From WJKG01 sp964627305 (lineage in GTDB: Bacteria; Zixibacteria; MSB-5A5; GN15; FEB-12): DNA of 64,000 bases. Position numbers and translations under genes: made by a program. Each line of letters opens with the position of its first letter. Position 1 is the stretch's first letter. Of this stretch, positions 9,808-18,118 are shown in pieces. The stretch is taken from positions 242,977 through 306,976 of the forward strand of contig CAZVHP010000004.1 in NCBI GenBank assembly GCA_964627305.1, read 5' to 3'. The notes below the pieces were generated by a model that saw only the letters and a list, made by a program, of their open reading frames with translations, was not told the DNA's origin and did not search any database.

Positions 9808-9871
9808 GGAGGACACAGAAGACACAGAATGACTCGCCCGCCTTGCACGTTCAACACGGGGCGGGACAGGC

Positions 9872-9901
9872 TTGACAAGGATGCCCATTACTTGTTATAG
9901 T
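9872..9901 (+). promoter_or_regulatory. Sigma-70-type promoter for the beta-helix protein gene
   Basis: TTGACA at 9872-9877 and TATAGT at 9896-9901 are separated by 18 bases. The start codon of the downstream gene follows about 40 bases later, after AGGGGG. Confidence 0.65.
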
Positions 9902-9944
9902 GCATCCGAAGCAGGGTAACACACACAAACGTAGGGGGTATCCT

Positions 9945-12113
9945 ATGACAAGAACTCTACTTGCGATCGCTCTGTTGATAGCGTCGGCTTCCGTCCAGGC
10001 CGGAATTATTCACGTTCCGGCAGATCAGCCGACCATTCAGACAGGTATTGACGCTGCAGCGGACGGCGACACCGTGCTGATTGCATCGGGAGTGTACAGC
10101 GGCGAAGGCAACGAAGGTGTCACGATCATCAACAGGCAGCTTGCCGTACACGGCGAACCCGGGACAGTCATCGGCGGTAACATGGCTGTCTTTGAGTCCC
10201 AGCTGTCTCTTCGAGAATTGCAGATCAGTGGCGGTGAGATAGGCATACTGGTCGAGGGAAATGTCCTCTCGCTGCACACTGTTGCGATAGTGGGTGCCAG
10301 CACGGGGCTCTTTTGCAATGACGTTTGGCTCTCGGCAGACAGTTGTCTGATCAGCAACAATGGGGTTGGCGCTGAGGCATTGGATGCCGGCCTTTTGGAG
10401 CTCGATTGGTGTACTTTTGAGGGTAACGGCACTGCCCTGAAGCCCTGGGGCAGCATAACCTGCCATATTACTCGTTGCGACTTCTCCAACAACGGAGCAG
10501 CCGTCAGTTGCGTTGTAACCGATGTTCAATGTGCCAATGTCATTTGCACAGGATCTGATTTCACAGATAACGGTGTTGTGTTCTCAGGGAACGCGGGAGC
10601 AACGAACTGCTCCTTCGAGGGAAACGGCATCGTCTGCATGACCAAGTGGCCATTTGGAGTTCATCTGGCAAGCTCTCTTGTGACGGGCAATGATCTCGTG
10701 GCAACGCATGGGATGATAGACGATAGACGCGTCACAGTCGATCATGAGCACCCGATCCGGGACTACATAGGGCTCGGATTCACTACCTGTGAGATTGTTG
10801 CCAATGCACGGGTGGCTAATGTCGACCCTGGGCAAGGAACCATCTGCCCAGAGGACTACGTCATCTTCCTGAACTTCAATGGGTGCCTGTTAGCACACAA
10901 CACAAAAGGTATTCGCATCGGTGGATGCTCGAGTCTGTCCGTTAAGAACTGCACACTTGAGTTCAATCTCGATAGTGTGATAGTTGTCGATGGCTACAAC
11001 ATCAACTTTGACCCCTGGACTCCGTCTGTTTTCCGAAGCAACTTTCGCCACAACAGTGGGCCGGCTATCCAGTCCACATACGGTGATCTGCGTGTAGTAG
11101 AATGCACCTTTGTCGACAACACAGCCGCGGTGCGCGGACAAGAAGCACAGAAACTGAGTATCTCAAATACCGTGATCACTAACAACGTTCAGGCGATTGA
11201 TTGCAGCGGCTTGTACGAACTGGCGATCAGCAATTCCACGATCGCCCACAACCACAGCGACGGCATCCTCCTTGCCGATGGCGCCACCAATCTCAACTTG
11301 TCGCACAGCATCGTTGCCGCCAACTCCGGAGCGGGAATACACCTTGTCGAATTCACCGGTACCGTCACAGCGCAATGCAACAACTCGTTCGACAACGCCC
11401 TCGGCAACTGGGATCCCTCCCTCGGCGACCTGACCGGCGTCGACGGCAATTTCTCCGCCGATCCGCTGTTCTGTGATCCCGAAAACGGCGATCTCCACAT
11501 ACACAACACCTCCCCCTGCGCCCCTGATAACAACCTCTGTGAAGCCATCATCGGCGCCCTCGGCGTCGGCTGCTATGCCCCCACCGCCGCCCTCTCACTC
11601 GACACCGTCTACGCCCTCATGGCATGGGCTATCGAACTGACCACCATCGACGTCACCATCGCTGGACCGGTCGACGGATACGCAGTGGCTGATATCGACA
11701 TCCCCTCACTGCTCGTCAACAGCTCGCTCAGCCCCCTGGCACACTCTCTCGACCCGGAACACCACAGCCTGACCTTCAGCATCCGCCTGCCCACCTTCGT
11801 GTCCGGCTACGGCGTCCAATGGGGAACATCAATGAAAACCTTCGAGGTGTCCGGCCAGTTCACCGACAACCAGCCGTTCAGCCTCATCGGCAGTTTCATC
11901 TTCCGCGGGCACCGTGCCGGTGACCTTAATCTCGACGGTGCCGTAAATGTCGCCGACGTGACCCTGCTGACAGCGATTCTCTTTGACAACCATCCGGTCG
12001 ATGATGGCCTGTGGCCCGACGTCAATGGCGATAACCGCACCAACGTGAGCGACCTGACCCTGCTCGTTGGACACCTGTTCAACGATGAGGCGTTGCCGAC
12101 CGGCAGCTACTGA
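9945..12113 (+). CDS. Secreted parallel beta-helix protein with C-terminal dockerin-like repeats
   Basis: This is an exported surface or extracellular protein of 722 residues with unknown ligand. A signal peptide (TLLAIALLIASASVQA) is followed by HVPADQPTIQTGIDAAADGDTV, the standard opening of right-handed beta-helix (NosD/pectate-lyase-like) proteins. Many short repeats follow with asparagine and glycine at turns (for example FEGNGTAL and IVGASTGLF). Near the C-terminus a domain of unknown type leads into two dockerin type-I-like calcium loops, GDLNLDGAVNVADVTLL and PDVNGDNRTNVSDLTLL. The start is the ATG at 9945, preceded by AGGGGG and a good promoter; a longer frame from a GTG at 9900 lies inside the promoter and is unlikely. 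The same dockerin type ends the large protein at 43.2 kb. In this kind of genome the repeats probably serve anchoring or secretion rather than cellulosome assembly, which is an inference. Confidence 0.85.
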   Translation: MTRTLLAIALLIASASVQAGIIHVPADQPTIQTGIDAAADGDTVLIASGVYSGEGNEGVTIINRQLAVHGEPGTVIGGNMAVFESQLSLRELQISGGEIGILVEGNVLSLHTVAIVGASTGLFCNDVWLSADSCLISNNGVGAEALDAGLLELDWCTFEGNGTALKPWGSITCHITRCDFSNNGAAVSCVVTDVQCANVICTGSDFTDNGVVFSGNAGATNCSFEGNGIVCMTKWPFGVHLASSLVTGNDLVATHGMIDDRRVTVDHEHPIRDYIGLGFTTCEIVANARVANVDPGQGTICPEDYVIFLNFNGCLLAHNTKGIRIGGCSSLSVKNCTLEFNLDSVIVVDGYNINFDPWTPSVFRSNFRHNSGPAIQSTYGDLRVVECTFVDNTAAVRGQEAQKLSISNTVITNNVQAIDCSGLYELAISNSTIAHNHSDGILLADGATNLNLSHSIVAANSGAGIHLVEFTGTVTAQCNNSFDNALGNWDPSLGDLTGVDGNFSADPLFCDPENGDLHIHNTSPCAPDNNLCEAIIGALGVGCYAPTAALSLDTVYALMAWAIELTTIDVTIAGPVDGYAVADIDIPSLLVNSSLSPLAHSLDPEHHSLTFSIRLPTFVSGYGVQWGTSMKTFEVSGQFTDNQPFSLIGSFIFRGHRAGDLNLDGAVNVADVTLLTAILFDNHPVDDGLWPDVNGDNRTNVSDLTLLVGHLFNDEALPTGSY

Positions 12114-12128
12114 CCTGCTTCCATGATA

Positions 12129-12153
12129 TTGGGGGGGCGCCAGACCCCCCCAA
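12129..12153. repeat. Perfect GC-rich inverted repeat after the beta-helix gene
   Basis: TTGGGGGGG, a seven-base loop and CCCCCCCAA form a 9-bp stem about 15 bases after the stop codon. A further run of C follows. There is no T tract, so it is either a weak terminator or a copy of an interspersed GC hairpin element. Confidence 0.5.
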
Positions 12154-12207
12154 CACCCCCCCCAAAAGTGATTGCCCAACACCCCGGGCGGGCTGTACCT
12201 TAACCCC

Positions 12208-12834
12208 ATGCCCACCCCCGTCGACACCACCCAGGCCACCCGCCACCTGCGCAAGACCGACCCCGTCATGAAACGCCTCATCGCCAGTGTCGGCCCGTGC
12301 ACCCTCGCCCCCTCCAAAACCACCAGCTTCCACGCCCTCTGCCGCGCTATCTGCTTCCAGCAACTCTCCGGCAAAGCCGCCAGCACCATCTTTAACCGTG
12401 TCGCCGCTCTCGCCGGCCAGAAGATCCTCACTCCCGCGCGCATCCTCGAGCTGCCTCCGGCCGAACTGCGCGCCGCCGGGCTGTCGACCTCCAAGGTCGG
12501 CTTTGTCAAAGACCTCGCCGCCAAAACAGCCGACCGCACCCTGCATTTCCCCTCACTCGTCCGAAAGAGCGACGATGAAATCATCACTCACCTGATCACC
12601 GTCAAAGGGATCGGAATCTGGTCAGCCCAGATGTACCTCATGTTCGTGCTCGCCCGACCCGATGTCTTCCCCATCGACGACAACGGCATCCGCCAGGCCC
12701 TCAGCCGCTTCTATAATGTGGCCCCCGCCGACATGGCCGCTCAGGCCCCCGCCATCGCCGAAAAATGGCGCCCCTACCGAACCGTCGGCAGTTGGTACCT
12801 CTGGGCCGCCCTGAACCAGCAGACACCGGGGTAA
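12208..12834 (+). CDS. HhH-GPD DNA glycosylase of the AlkA type (3-methyladenine DNA glycosylase II)
   Basis: This is a base-excision repair glycosylase that removes alkylated purines. The 208 residues hold one HhH-GPD domain. SFHALCRAICFQQLSGKAA is the typical helix near residue 40. The hairpin VKGIGIWSAQMYL starts near residue 132, followed by FPIDDNGIRQALSRFY, which carries the catalytic aspartate near residue 156. WRPYRTVGSWYLW is the usual C-terminal motif of AlkA/MAG homologues. The ATG at 12208 is preferred over a TTG at 12172, which would add unlikely residues. No N-terminal AlkA domain is present, so this is the short MAG-like form. It stands alone. Confidence 0.9.
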   Translation: MPTPVDTTQATRHLRKTDPVMKRLIASVGPCTLAPSKTTSFHALCRAICFQQLSGKAASTIFNRVAALAGQKILTPARILELPPAELRAAGLSTSKVGFVKDLAAKTADRTLHFPSLVRKSDDEIITHLITVKGIGIWSAQMYLMFVLARPDVFPIDDNGIRQALSRFYNVAPADMAAQAPAIAEKWRPYRTVGSWYLWAALNQQTPG

Positions 12835-12980
12835 ACCCAACCAGCGGCATATCTCATTGCACGCAAACAACATAGAACTACCGTGCGCGGCAGGCGTCCC
12901 GCCTGCCCGATAACGACATAACACAATACCGACCGAATTCACAACCCACAAATCAATAATATTCACACACATTGCTTAAG

Positions 12981-13015
12981 TTTCTTGATATTTATCTAAA
13001 CTTTCTTAATATTAC
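12981..13015 (+). promoter_or_regulatory. Promoter with a 21-base-spaced direct repeat, upstream of the DUF2089 operon
   Basis: TTGATA (12985-12990) and TAATAT (13007-13012) are 16 bases apart. Each lies inside a copy of a direct repeat, TTTCTTGATATTTA at 12981 and TTTCTTAATATTAC at 13002, exactly 21 bases apart. That is two helical turns and would suit cooperative binding of a regulator, possibly the DUF2089 protein itself. Confidence 0.5.
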
Positions 13016-13050
13016 TGCGTACAATTGGCCAAACGAAAGGCTCTGCGACC

Positions 13051-13470
13051 ATGACCACAACCATACACGACTGGAACAAACTCACCCAAATCACCGGCGG
13101 CGAATCCATTCTCATCGAACGTATCCGCCTTCAGGCCTCAGGCCTCACCATCAATGGCGCCTTCCGCCTCCCGCCGCTGGCCGAACTGACCTACGAGGAC
13201 CAGGTCTTCGTGGCCGCCTTTGTCAAATGCCACGGCTCCATCAAACAGATGGAGAAATACTTCGGGATCTCCTACCCGACCGTCAAGAACCGCCTCAACA
13301 AAATCGGCGAACAACTCGACTTTGTCGATGTCTCGGTCGACATCTCGACCGACACCTCCGAGCCGGAACCGCCTCGGCCAAAGCGCGCGGACATTCTGGA
13401 CCAACTCGAAAAGGGAGAGATCACCCCCGATCAGGCCATTGAACTACTCAAAACCAATAAAGGAGAATAG
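13051..13470 (+). CDS. DUF2089 helix-turn-helix protein with C-terminal SHOCT-like segment
   Basis: This is a 139-residue putative regulator. The middle part matches DUF2089: LPPLAELTYEDQVFVAAFVK, then an HTH-like FGISYPTVKNRLNKIGEQL. Proteins of this family are thought to act in transcription, but their targets are not established. The C-terminus DILDQLEKGEITPDQAIELL resembles the short helical segment found at the N-terminus of SHOCT-like/DUF4097 proteins, and the next gene begins with the same kind of segment. The start ATG at 13051 follows GGCTCTGCGACC, a weak ribosome-binding site. Its stop is 2 bases from the next start codon, indicating tight coupling. An operator-like direct repeat lies in its promoter. 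Confidence 0.8.
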   Translation: MTTTIHDWNKLTQITGGESILIERIRLQASGLTINGAFRLPPLAELTYEDQVFVAAFVKCHGSIKQMEKYFGISYPTVKNRLNKIGEQLDFVDVSVDISTDTSEPEPPRPKRADILDQLEKGEITPDQAIELLKTNKGE

Positions 13471-13472
13471 CC

Positions 13473-13892
13473 ATGTCTTCCGAAAAGCGAAGAATCCTGA
13501 ATCTGCTCGCCCAGGGCAAGATTTCCGCCGATGAGGCCGAGCGCCTCCTTGATGCGGTCAGCGAGCCAGCAACCCCGGACCAGCCCGAACAACCCGGCCG
13601 GGCCAACGGCAAGTGCCGCTTCTTCTGCGTGAAAGTCGATCCCAAGGACGGCCACAGCCACGGCCGCCACAAGGGCCAGATCAATATCAAAATCCCGCTG
13701 GCCCTGATGAAAGCCGGAATCAAGCTCGGCTCCGTGCTCCCGGGCGGCGCCAAAGATCGGATCGAGGGCCACCTCTCCGACCACGGCCTTGACCTCAAAA
13801 AGATGGATATCGACGAGCTGGTGCGGGTCCTGCAGGAAACCGGCATCGACATCGACAACGAACAAGAGTCAGTACGCATCTACTGCTGCTGA
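13473..13892 (+). CDS. SHOCT-like domain protein, partner of the DUF2089 regulator
   Basis: The first 30 residues (RRILNLLAQGKISADEAERLL) are the short amphipathic SHOCT-like helix pair also found at the start of DUF4097 proteins. A histidine-rich linker (DGHSHGRHK) follows, then INIKIPLALMKAGIKLGSVLPGG and a C-terminal region ending in the two cysteines of RIYCC. DUF2089 and such proteins are often neighbours. A role in envelope-stress or membrane-linked regulation is plausible but not shown here. It starts 2 bases after the DUF2089 stop with AAAGGAGAATAGCC ahead of it, and 12 bases separate it from the methyltransferase gene. All three are probably one transcript. Confidence 0.75.
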   Translation: MSSEKRRILNLLAQGKISADEAERLLDAVSEPATPDQPEQPGRANGKCRFFCVKVDPKDGHSHGRHKGQINIKIPLALMKAGIKLGSVLPGGAKDRIEGHLSDHGLDLKKMDIDELVRVLQETGIDIDNEQESVRIYCC

Positions 13893-13904
13893 CAAGGAGC
13901 CCCA

Positions 13905-14651
13905 ATGACAGACAAGAGCCAGTGGGAGAAATTCTTCGACGCCCATGCCACGAAGTACGACCGGGAGGTGTTCGCCCAGAACACGGAGGACGAAATCACG
14001 TACCTGATCGACGTGCTCGCTCTGCCGGCCGGCGCATCGATCCTTGATATCGGCTGCGGCACCGGACGCCACACAGTCGGACTGGCAAAGGCCGGCTACC
14101 GCATGACCGGGGTTGACCTGTCCGCCGGCATGCTCGCCCAGGCACATCAACGCGCCCAAACAGCAGGCGTGGCCGTCGAATTCATCAAGGCCGATGCCTC
14201 CCGATGGCGCGCCAGGACCCCCTTCGATGCCGCCATCTGCCTGTGCGAGGGCGCCCTGTGCCTGATGACCGAGCACGATGACCCGTGGGAGCGCGACGAA
14301 CGACTGCTCGCGAACATCTACGCCTCGCTCAAACCGGGCGGGACGTTGATCATCAATGCCCTCAACGGGTACAAGATCATACGCGAATCGACTCCAGAGG
14401 ACATTGCCTCAGGCAAGTTCGACCCCGTCACCATGATCGAGCGCGGCGACGCCGTCACCGATACGCCCAACGGTGCCACGCTGACCGGCGGCCTCGAACG
14501 ATGGTACACACCGCCGGAGTTCGTCCGCATGCTCCGCCATGCCGGATTCGATATCCGCCATGTCTGGGGCGGCACCGCCGGCAACTGGCGACAACAGCCA
14601 CCCGACCTGAACGAATACGAAATCATGGTAATCGCAAACAGAAAGGATTAG
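13905..14651 (+). CDS. Class I SAM-dependent methyltransferase
   Basis: This is a 248-residue cytoplasmic methyltransferase of unknown substrate. The SAM-binding motif I is SILDIGCGTGRHTVGLAKAG (about residues 44-63), followed by the acidic residue in MTGVDLSAGMLAQA, and the post-motif region FDAAICLCEGAL. The family resembles small-molecule methyltransferases (Methyltransf_25/11). It begins 12 bases after the SHOCT-like gene with AAGGAG before the ATG, so it is the third gene of that operon. Nothing in the sequence identifies the acceptor. Confidence 0.87.
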   Translation: MTDKSQWEKFFDAHATKYDREVFAQNTEDEITYLIDVLALPAGASILDIGCGTGRHTVGLAKAGYRMTGVDLSAGMLAQAHQRAQTAGVAVEFIKADASRWRARTPFDAAICLCEGALCLMTEHDDPWERDERLLANIYASLKPGGTLIINALNGYKIIRESTPEDIASGKFDPVTMIERGDAVTDTPNGATLTGGLERWYTPPEFVRMLRHAGFDIRHVWGGTAGNWRQQPPDLNEYEIMVIANRKD

Positions 14652-14785
14652 GCGAAGGCTCCGGCCCTGCCGTCACCGAAAGCGACAGCAGCAGCCGACA
14701 CAAGCTATTCCGTTGCGTTGCCAGTCGCAACCGCATACCTTGCACAAACAACAGCTTGCCTCAAGAAAACCGAGAGGAGAATCAC

Positions 14786-14968
14786 ATGGACTGCCACGAC
14801 TACAAAAAAGGCGACGTTTTCGTATGTCCCGATTGCGGCCTCGAGCTGCAGATAATCACAGAGTGCAAAAACGCCACCAATGAGTCCGAAGACTGCGTCT
14901 GCCACGATGAATCCCAGCCGCATGCCTGCACCATCAGTTGCTGCGGCAGAGAATTGCAGCGCAAATAG
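14786..14968 (+). CDS. 60-residue cysteine-rich protein with a desulforedoxin-like metal site
   Basis: This small protein has a strong ribosome-binding site (GAGAGGAG) six bases before its ATG, so it is likely real despite its length. It reads YKKGDVFVCPDCGLELQI at the N-terminal side and ISCCGREL at the C-terminal side. This is the CxxC plus CCG pattern of desulforedoxin and of the N-terminal domain of desulfoferrodoxin, which bind one iron in a Cys4 site. Between them is an insertion of about 20 residues with further cysteines (ECKN, DCVCHD), which canonical desulforedoxins lack. An alternative is a small zinc ribbon. It has its own leader of about 130 bases after the methyltransferase gene. 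Its partner is unknown. Confidence 0.7.
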   Translation: MDCHDYKKGDVFVCPDCGLELQIITECKNATNESEDCVCHDESQPHACTISCCGRELQRK

Positions 14969-15169
14969 CAGATTGCAGGGGAATACGCGGATACACCCGG
15001 TCTCATTATCCCCTTGCTTTTTGCCCGGCTGTCTCGTTATTTCTTCAGAGCACAGCCGACCTTGACAAAAACAAGACGCAAGGCTGCGGCGGGTTTGCGC
15101 GTGATCAATGCTGGTGACAGGTGGCATGAAGACATCATGACTGTCAGCAGATAACAAGAGGATGTTCCG

Positions 15170-15505
15170 ATGAAGTTTAATGATGAACTGCAGGGCAATA
15201 TAGTCACCTTCGAGGTGTCCGGGAAGATTATGGGCGGCGACGAGACGGCGCTGTTCCACGGCACGATTCACGAATACCTCGACAAGAACAAGAAGAACTT
15301 CATAATCGACCTGAGCAAGGTTGACTGGATGAACTCCGTCGGCCTCGGCATGCTGATCTCTGCCCTGACGACTGTCAAGAACGCCGGCGGGCGGCTGGTG
15401 CTGGCCAATATCGACAAGATCGAGTCCATCCTGACCATCACCCGGCTGATCACGGTCTTTGAGCACTACGACAACCGCGAAGAAGCCCTCAAGTCGTTCC
15501 AGTAA
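15170..15505 (+). CDS. STAS-domain protein (anti-sigma-factor antagonist type)
   Basis: This is a 111-residue single-domain protein of the SpoIIAA/RsbV fold. The phosphorylatable serine lies in the conserved loop VDWMNSVGLGMLIS (S56), after strand KNFIIDLSKV. In the family, a partner kinase phosphorylates this serine and the unphosphorylated form frees a sigma factor or another target. No anti-sigma kinase or phosphatase gene is nearby, so the partner must be encoded elsewhere. The start has GAGGATGTTCCG upstream. The gene is monocistronic, with a good terminator 28 bases after the stop. Confidence 0.88.
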   Translation: MKFNDELQGNIVTFEVSGKIMGGDETALFHGTIHEYLDKNKKNFIIDLSKVDWMNSVGLGMLISALTTVKNAGGRLVLANIDKIESILTITRLITVFEHYDNREEALKSFQ

Positions 15506-15532
15506 ACAAGCCTATTTCATCGCCGCAGTTGT

Positions 15533-15560
15533 AACCCCGCGCCACCAACAGCGCGGGGTT
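15533..15560 (+). terminator. Intrinsic terminator of the STAS gene
   Basis: AACCCCGCGC and GCGCGGGGTT form a 10-bp stem with an eight-base loop, followed by TCCTTT. Confidence 0.75.
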
Positions 15561-15661
15561 TCCTTTCCCCCTCCGACCAGAACCGCCCGCTCTCGCAGAT
15601 GGCACCCGGCTGCCCGTGCCCCGGATGAAACCAATATCCCGGTTGCTCGTAAGAGTTGACC

Positions 15662-17938
15662 ATGCGAGCCATATTCCTGACCATAACCGCCTGCCTGCTG
15701 CTGCTCACGACGGCCATAGCTGAACAGCCCGTTCACGCCGAGGCCCAGCCCGGTGAGTTCCGGCCCGTGTTCAAGCCACACCTGACAGTGCAGCGAACCG
15801 ACCATGCCATCCTCATCGATGGCGATCTGGCCGATCCCGGCTGGAGCTCCGCCGCCCGGGCAACCGGTTTCGTCGAGGTCAGACCCGGCGACAATACCCC
15901 GCCGGCAAACCGATCAGAGGCCTGGATCACATATGACGACCACCACCTGTACGTCGCCCTCATCGCCTGGGACGACCCGTCCAGAATCCGTGTCAGCCTC
16001 ACCGACCGCGACCAGATCTTCGACGATGACTACTTCGGCATCATGTTCGATACCTATGGCGACCTGGCCTGGGGATATGAACTCTTCGTCAACCCGCTCG
16101 GCATACAGGGCGACTTCCGAATGACCCGCGGCAACGAGGACATGAGTTTCGATATTGTCTGGAAATCCATGGGGCAGGTCACCGATTCCGGCTACCAGGT
16201 CGAGATCGCGATCCCCTTCGCCAGCCTTCGCTTCCCGGACACGCAGAAGCAAACCTGGCGCGTGAACTTCTGGCGCGATGCACGGCGAGATGCACGCTAC
16301 AAGTATAGCTGGGCGGCTCAGGATCGCGACAACCCCTGCTTCGAGTGCCAATGGGGTACTATCGATGGCATCACGGGCATCTCACCCTCCAGTAACCTGG
16401 AGATACTGCCCAACCTCATTACCTCTCACTTCGGCCAGCGCTCCGATATGAGCAACCCCGACAGCCGCTTCGAATTCGCCGACCCCGAGGCCGAGCTGTC
16501 GCTGAACCTGAAGTACGGGCTCTCCTCGAACGCCACCGTCGAGATGACCTTCAATCCCGATTTCAGTCAGGTGGAATCAGACGCCGGGCAGATCACCGCC
16601 AACACCACCTTTGCCCTCTGGTTCAACGAACGTCGCCCCTTCTTCCAGGAAGGCAGCGAGCTGTATAACACCCGGATCAATGTCGTCTATACGCGCTCTG
16701 TCAACGCTCCCGCCATCGCCGCCAAGTTCAGCGGCCGCATGGGCCGCACCAGTATGGCCTACCTGACCGCCTGGGACGAGCAATCGCCGGTGCTCGTGCC
16801 ACTGCCTGAGCGCAGCCGCGTCTTTGCCGGAGGCAAGAGCCTCGTCAATATCGGCCGCATCAAACAGACTATGGGCGAGTCCTCGCACATCGGGCTGCTG
16901 CTGACCGATCGACGCTTCGAGTCCGGGGACGCCGGCGGGAGTGTCGTCAGCGCCGATGCCCTCATTCGCCTGAACCAGAACTACCATCTGATGATGCAGA
17001 CCGTCGTCAGCCACACCCGGGAACTCAACGATACCAGCATCTCCTCCGGCGCCAACGACCTGCGCTTCGATCGCGGCCGCCGCACAGCCGCCTTCGATGG
17101 CGAGAGCTACTGGGGCCACGCCACCTATGTGTCCCTCGGGCGCGGTGGACGCTACTGGAACTTCGATATCGACTATACCGAACTGTCCGCCACCTTCCGC
17201 GCCGACAACGGGTTCATCATGCGCAACGATCAGCGTGTTGCCGAAGCCTCGACAGGACTAACATTCCGCCCCAACCAGAAGGCTCTGCTCACCTGGGAAC
17301 CCTCGGTACGGATCGGCAGAATCTGGGAACACGACGGCCGGTTTCGCGATGAATGGCTCGTGCCGGCCATCTGGCTGGAACTCGCACGGCAGACAAGCAT
17401 CTTCGCCAACTATCTTACCAGCGAGGAAAACTTCAGCGGACGACTCATCAAGGGCATCAGCCGCTTCCACTTCGAAACCAACACCGCCTTCTCCGAGACA
17501 ATTAGAGGCGGCTTTTTCTACGGCGAAGGCAGAACCCTCTACCGCGATTTCAACAACCCCAGACTCGGCTACACTCACGACTTCGGATGCTGGCTGACCG
17601 TCAAACCGTGGAAACGCCTGCTGATTCAACCCAATTTCCGACTGGCCAGAATGGACGAACGCGACTCCGGGGAAGAGATCTACAACGCCTTCATCCTTCG
17701 CACGCGCCTCAACTACCAGTTCACCCGCAACCTCTTCGTGCGACTGATCATCCAGTACGACGATTTCGGCAAGAACTTCTCGGTGGAACCGCTGCTGACC
17801 TATCGCATCAACCCCTTCTCCCACTTCTATGTCGGGTCAACCCAGAACTATCATGCCGACTGGACAGACGACCAGATCCCCACCACCCGCCAGTCGCAAC
17901 ACTATTTCGCCAAATTCCAGTACCTGTTCCGCATCTGA
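15662..17938 (+). CDS. Outer-membrane protein with N-terminal CBM9-like domain and DUF5916 barrel
   Basis: This is an exported protein of 758 residues. A signal peptide (IFLTITACLLLLTTAIAEQ) precedes a carbohydrate-binding-family-9-like domain (about residues 40-230) with LIDGDLADPGWSSA, DDHHLYVALIAWD, DDDYFGIMFDTYGD and YELFVNPLGIQGD. The rest matches DUF5916: NFWRDARRDARYKYSWAAQ, then TFNPDFSQVESD and FNERRPFFQEGSELY. It ends in alternating beta-strand sequence typical of an outer-membrane barrel. Substrate and activity are not known for this family; polysaccharide or oligopeptide uptake has been suggested only by context. The ATG at 15662 is preferred over a TTG two codons earlier. It stands alone. 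Confidence 0.85.
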   Translation: MRAIFLTITACLLLLTTAIAEQPVHAEAQPGEFRPVFKPHLTVQRTDHAILIDGDLADPGWSSAARATGFVEVRPGDNTPPANRSEAWITYDDHHLYVALIAWDDPSRIRVSLTDRDQIFDDDYFGIMFDTYGDLAWGYELFVNPLGIQGDFRMTRGNEDMSFDIVWKSMGQVTDSGYQVEIAIPFASLRFPDTQKQTWRVNFWRDARRDARYKYSWAAQDRDNPCFECQWGTIDGITGISPSSNLEILPNLITSHFGQRSDMSNPDSRFEFADPEAELSLNLKYGLSSNATVEMTFNPDFSQVESDAGQITANTTFALWFNERRPFFQEGSELYNTRINVVYTRSVNAPAIAAKFSGRMGRTSMAYLTAWDEQSPVLVPLPERSRVFAGGKSLVNIGRIKQTMGESSHIGLLLTDRRFESGDAGGSVVSADALIRLNQNYHLMMQTVVSHTRELNDTSISSGANDLRFDRGRRTAAFDGESYWGHATYVSLGRGGRYWNFDIDYTELSATFRADNGFIMRNDQRVAEASTGLTFRPNQKALLTWEPSVRIGRIWEHDGRFRDEWLVPAIWLELARQTSIFANYLTSEENFSGRLIKGISRFHFETNTAFSETIRGGFFYGEGRTLYRDFNNPRLGYTHDFGCWLTVKPWKRLLIQPNFRLARMDERDSGEEIYNAFILRTRLNYQFTRNLFVRLIIQYDDFGKNFSVEPLLTYRINPFSHFYVGSTQNYHADWTDDQIPTTRQSQHYFAKFQYLFRI

Positions 17939-18014
17939 GCGCTTACCCCACCGCAAGCCACGCCGGCCACAATCGCCCCCCTTTGTCAGAATTCTGTTAG
18001 CACGACATTTTCCA

Positions 18015-18060
18015 TTGACTAAGCGGAACCATATCCGTTATTTCGTCATTCTACGAAATA
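18015..18060 (+). promoter_or_regulatory. Promoter and ArsR-type operator of the arsenic operon
   Basis: TTGACT (18015-18020) and TTATTT (18038-18043) are separated by 17 bases. The perfect inverted repeat TATTTCGT-6-ACGAAATA (18039-18060) overlaps the -10 element and continues into another CGAAAT half-site at 18062. ArsR repressors bind TTCG-type dyads in such positions and release DNA when As(III) binds, so this is the likely autoregulatory site for the arsR in the same operon. Confidence 0.72.
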
Positions 18061-18118
18061 TCGAAATCAAAGAACATGTCTGCCGAAACCGCCCGGCACA
18101 GGAGGAGGAATGAGACCT

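Noticed and set aside
8752..9888. Minus-strand frame of 378 codons across recA
   Set aside because: Glycine/aspartate-rich antisense shadow of a GC-rich gene; no start signals.
9829..9900. 23-codon frame after recA preceded by AAGGAGG
   Set aside because: The spacing to the ATG is 16 bases and the frame ends in the promoter of the next gene; more likely chance.
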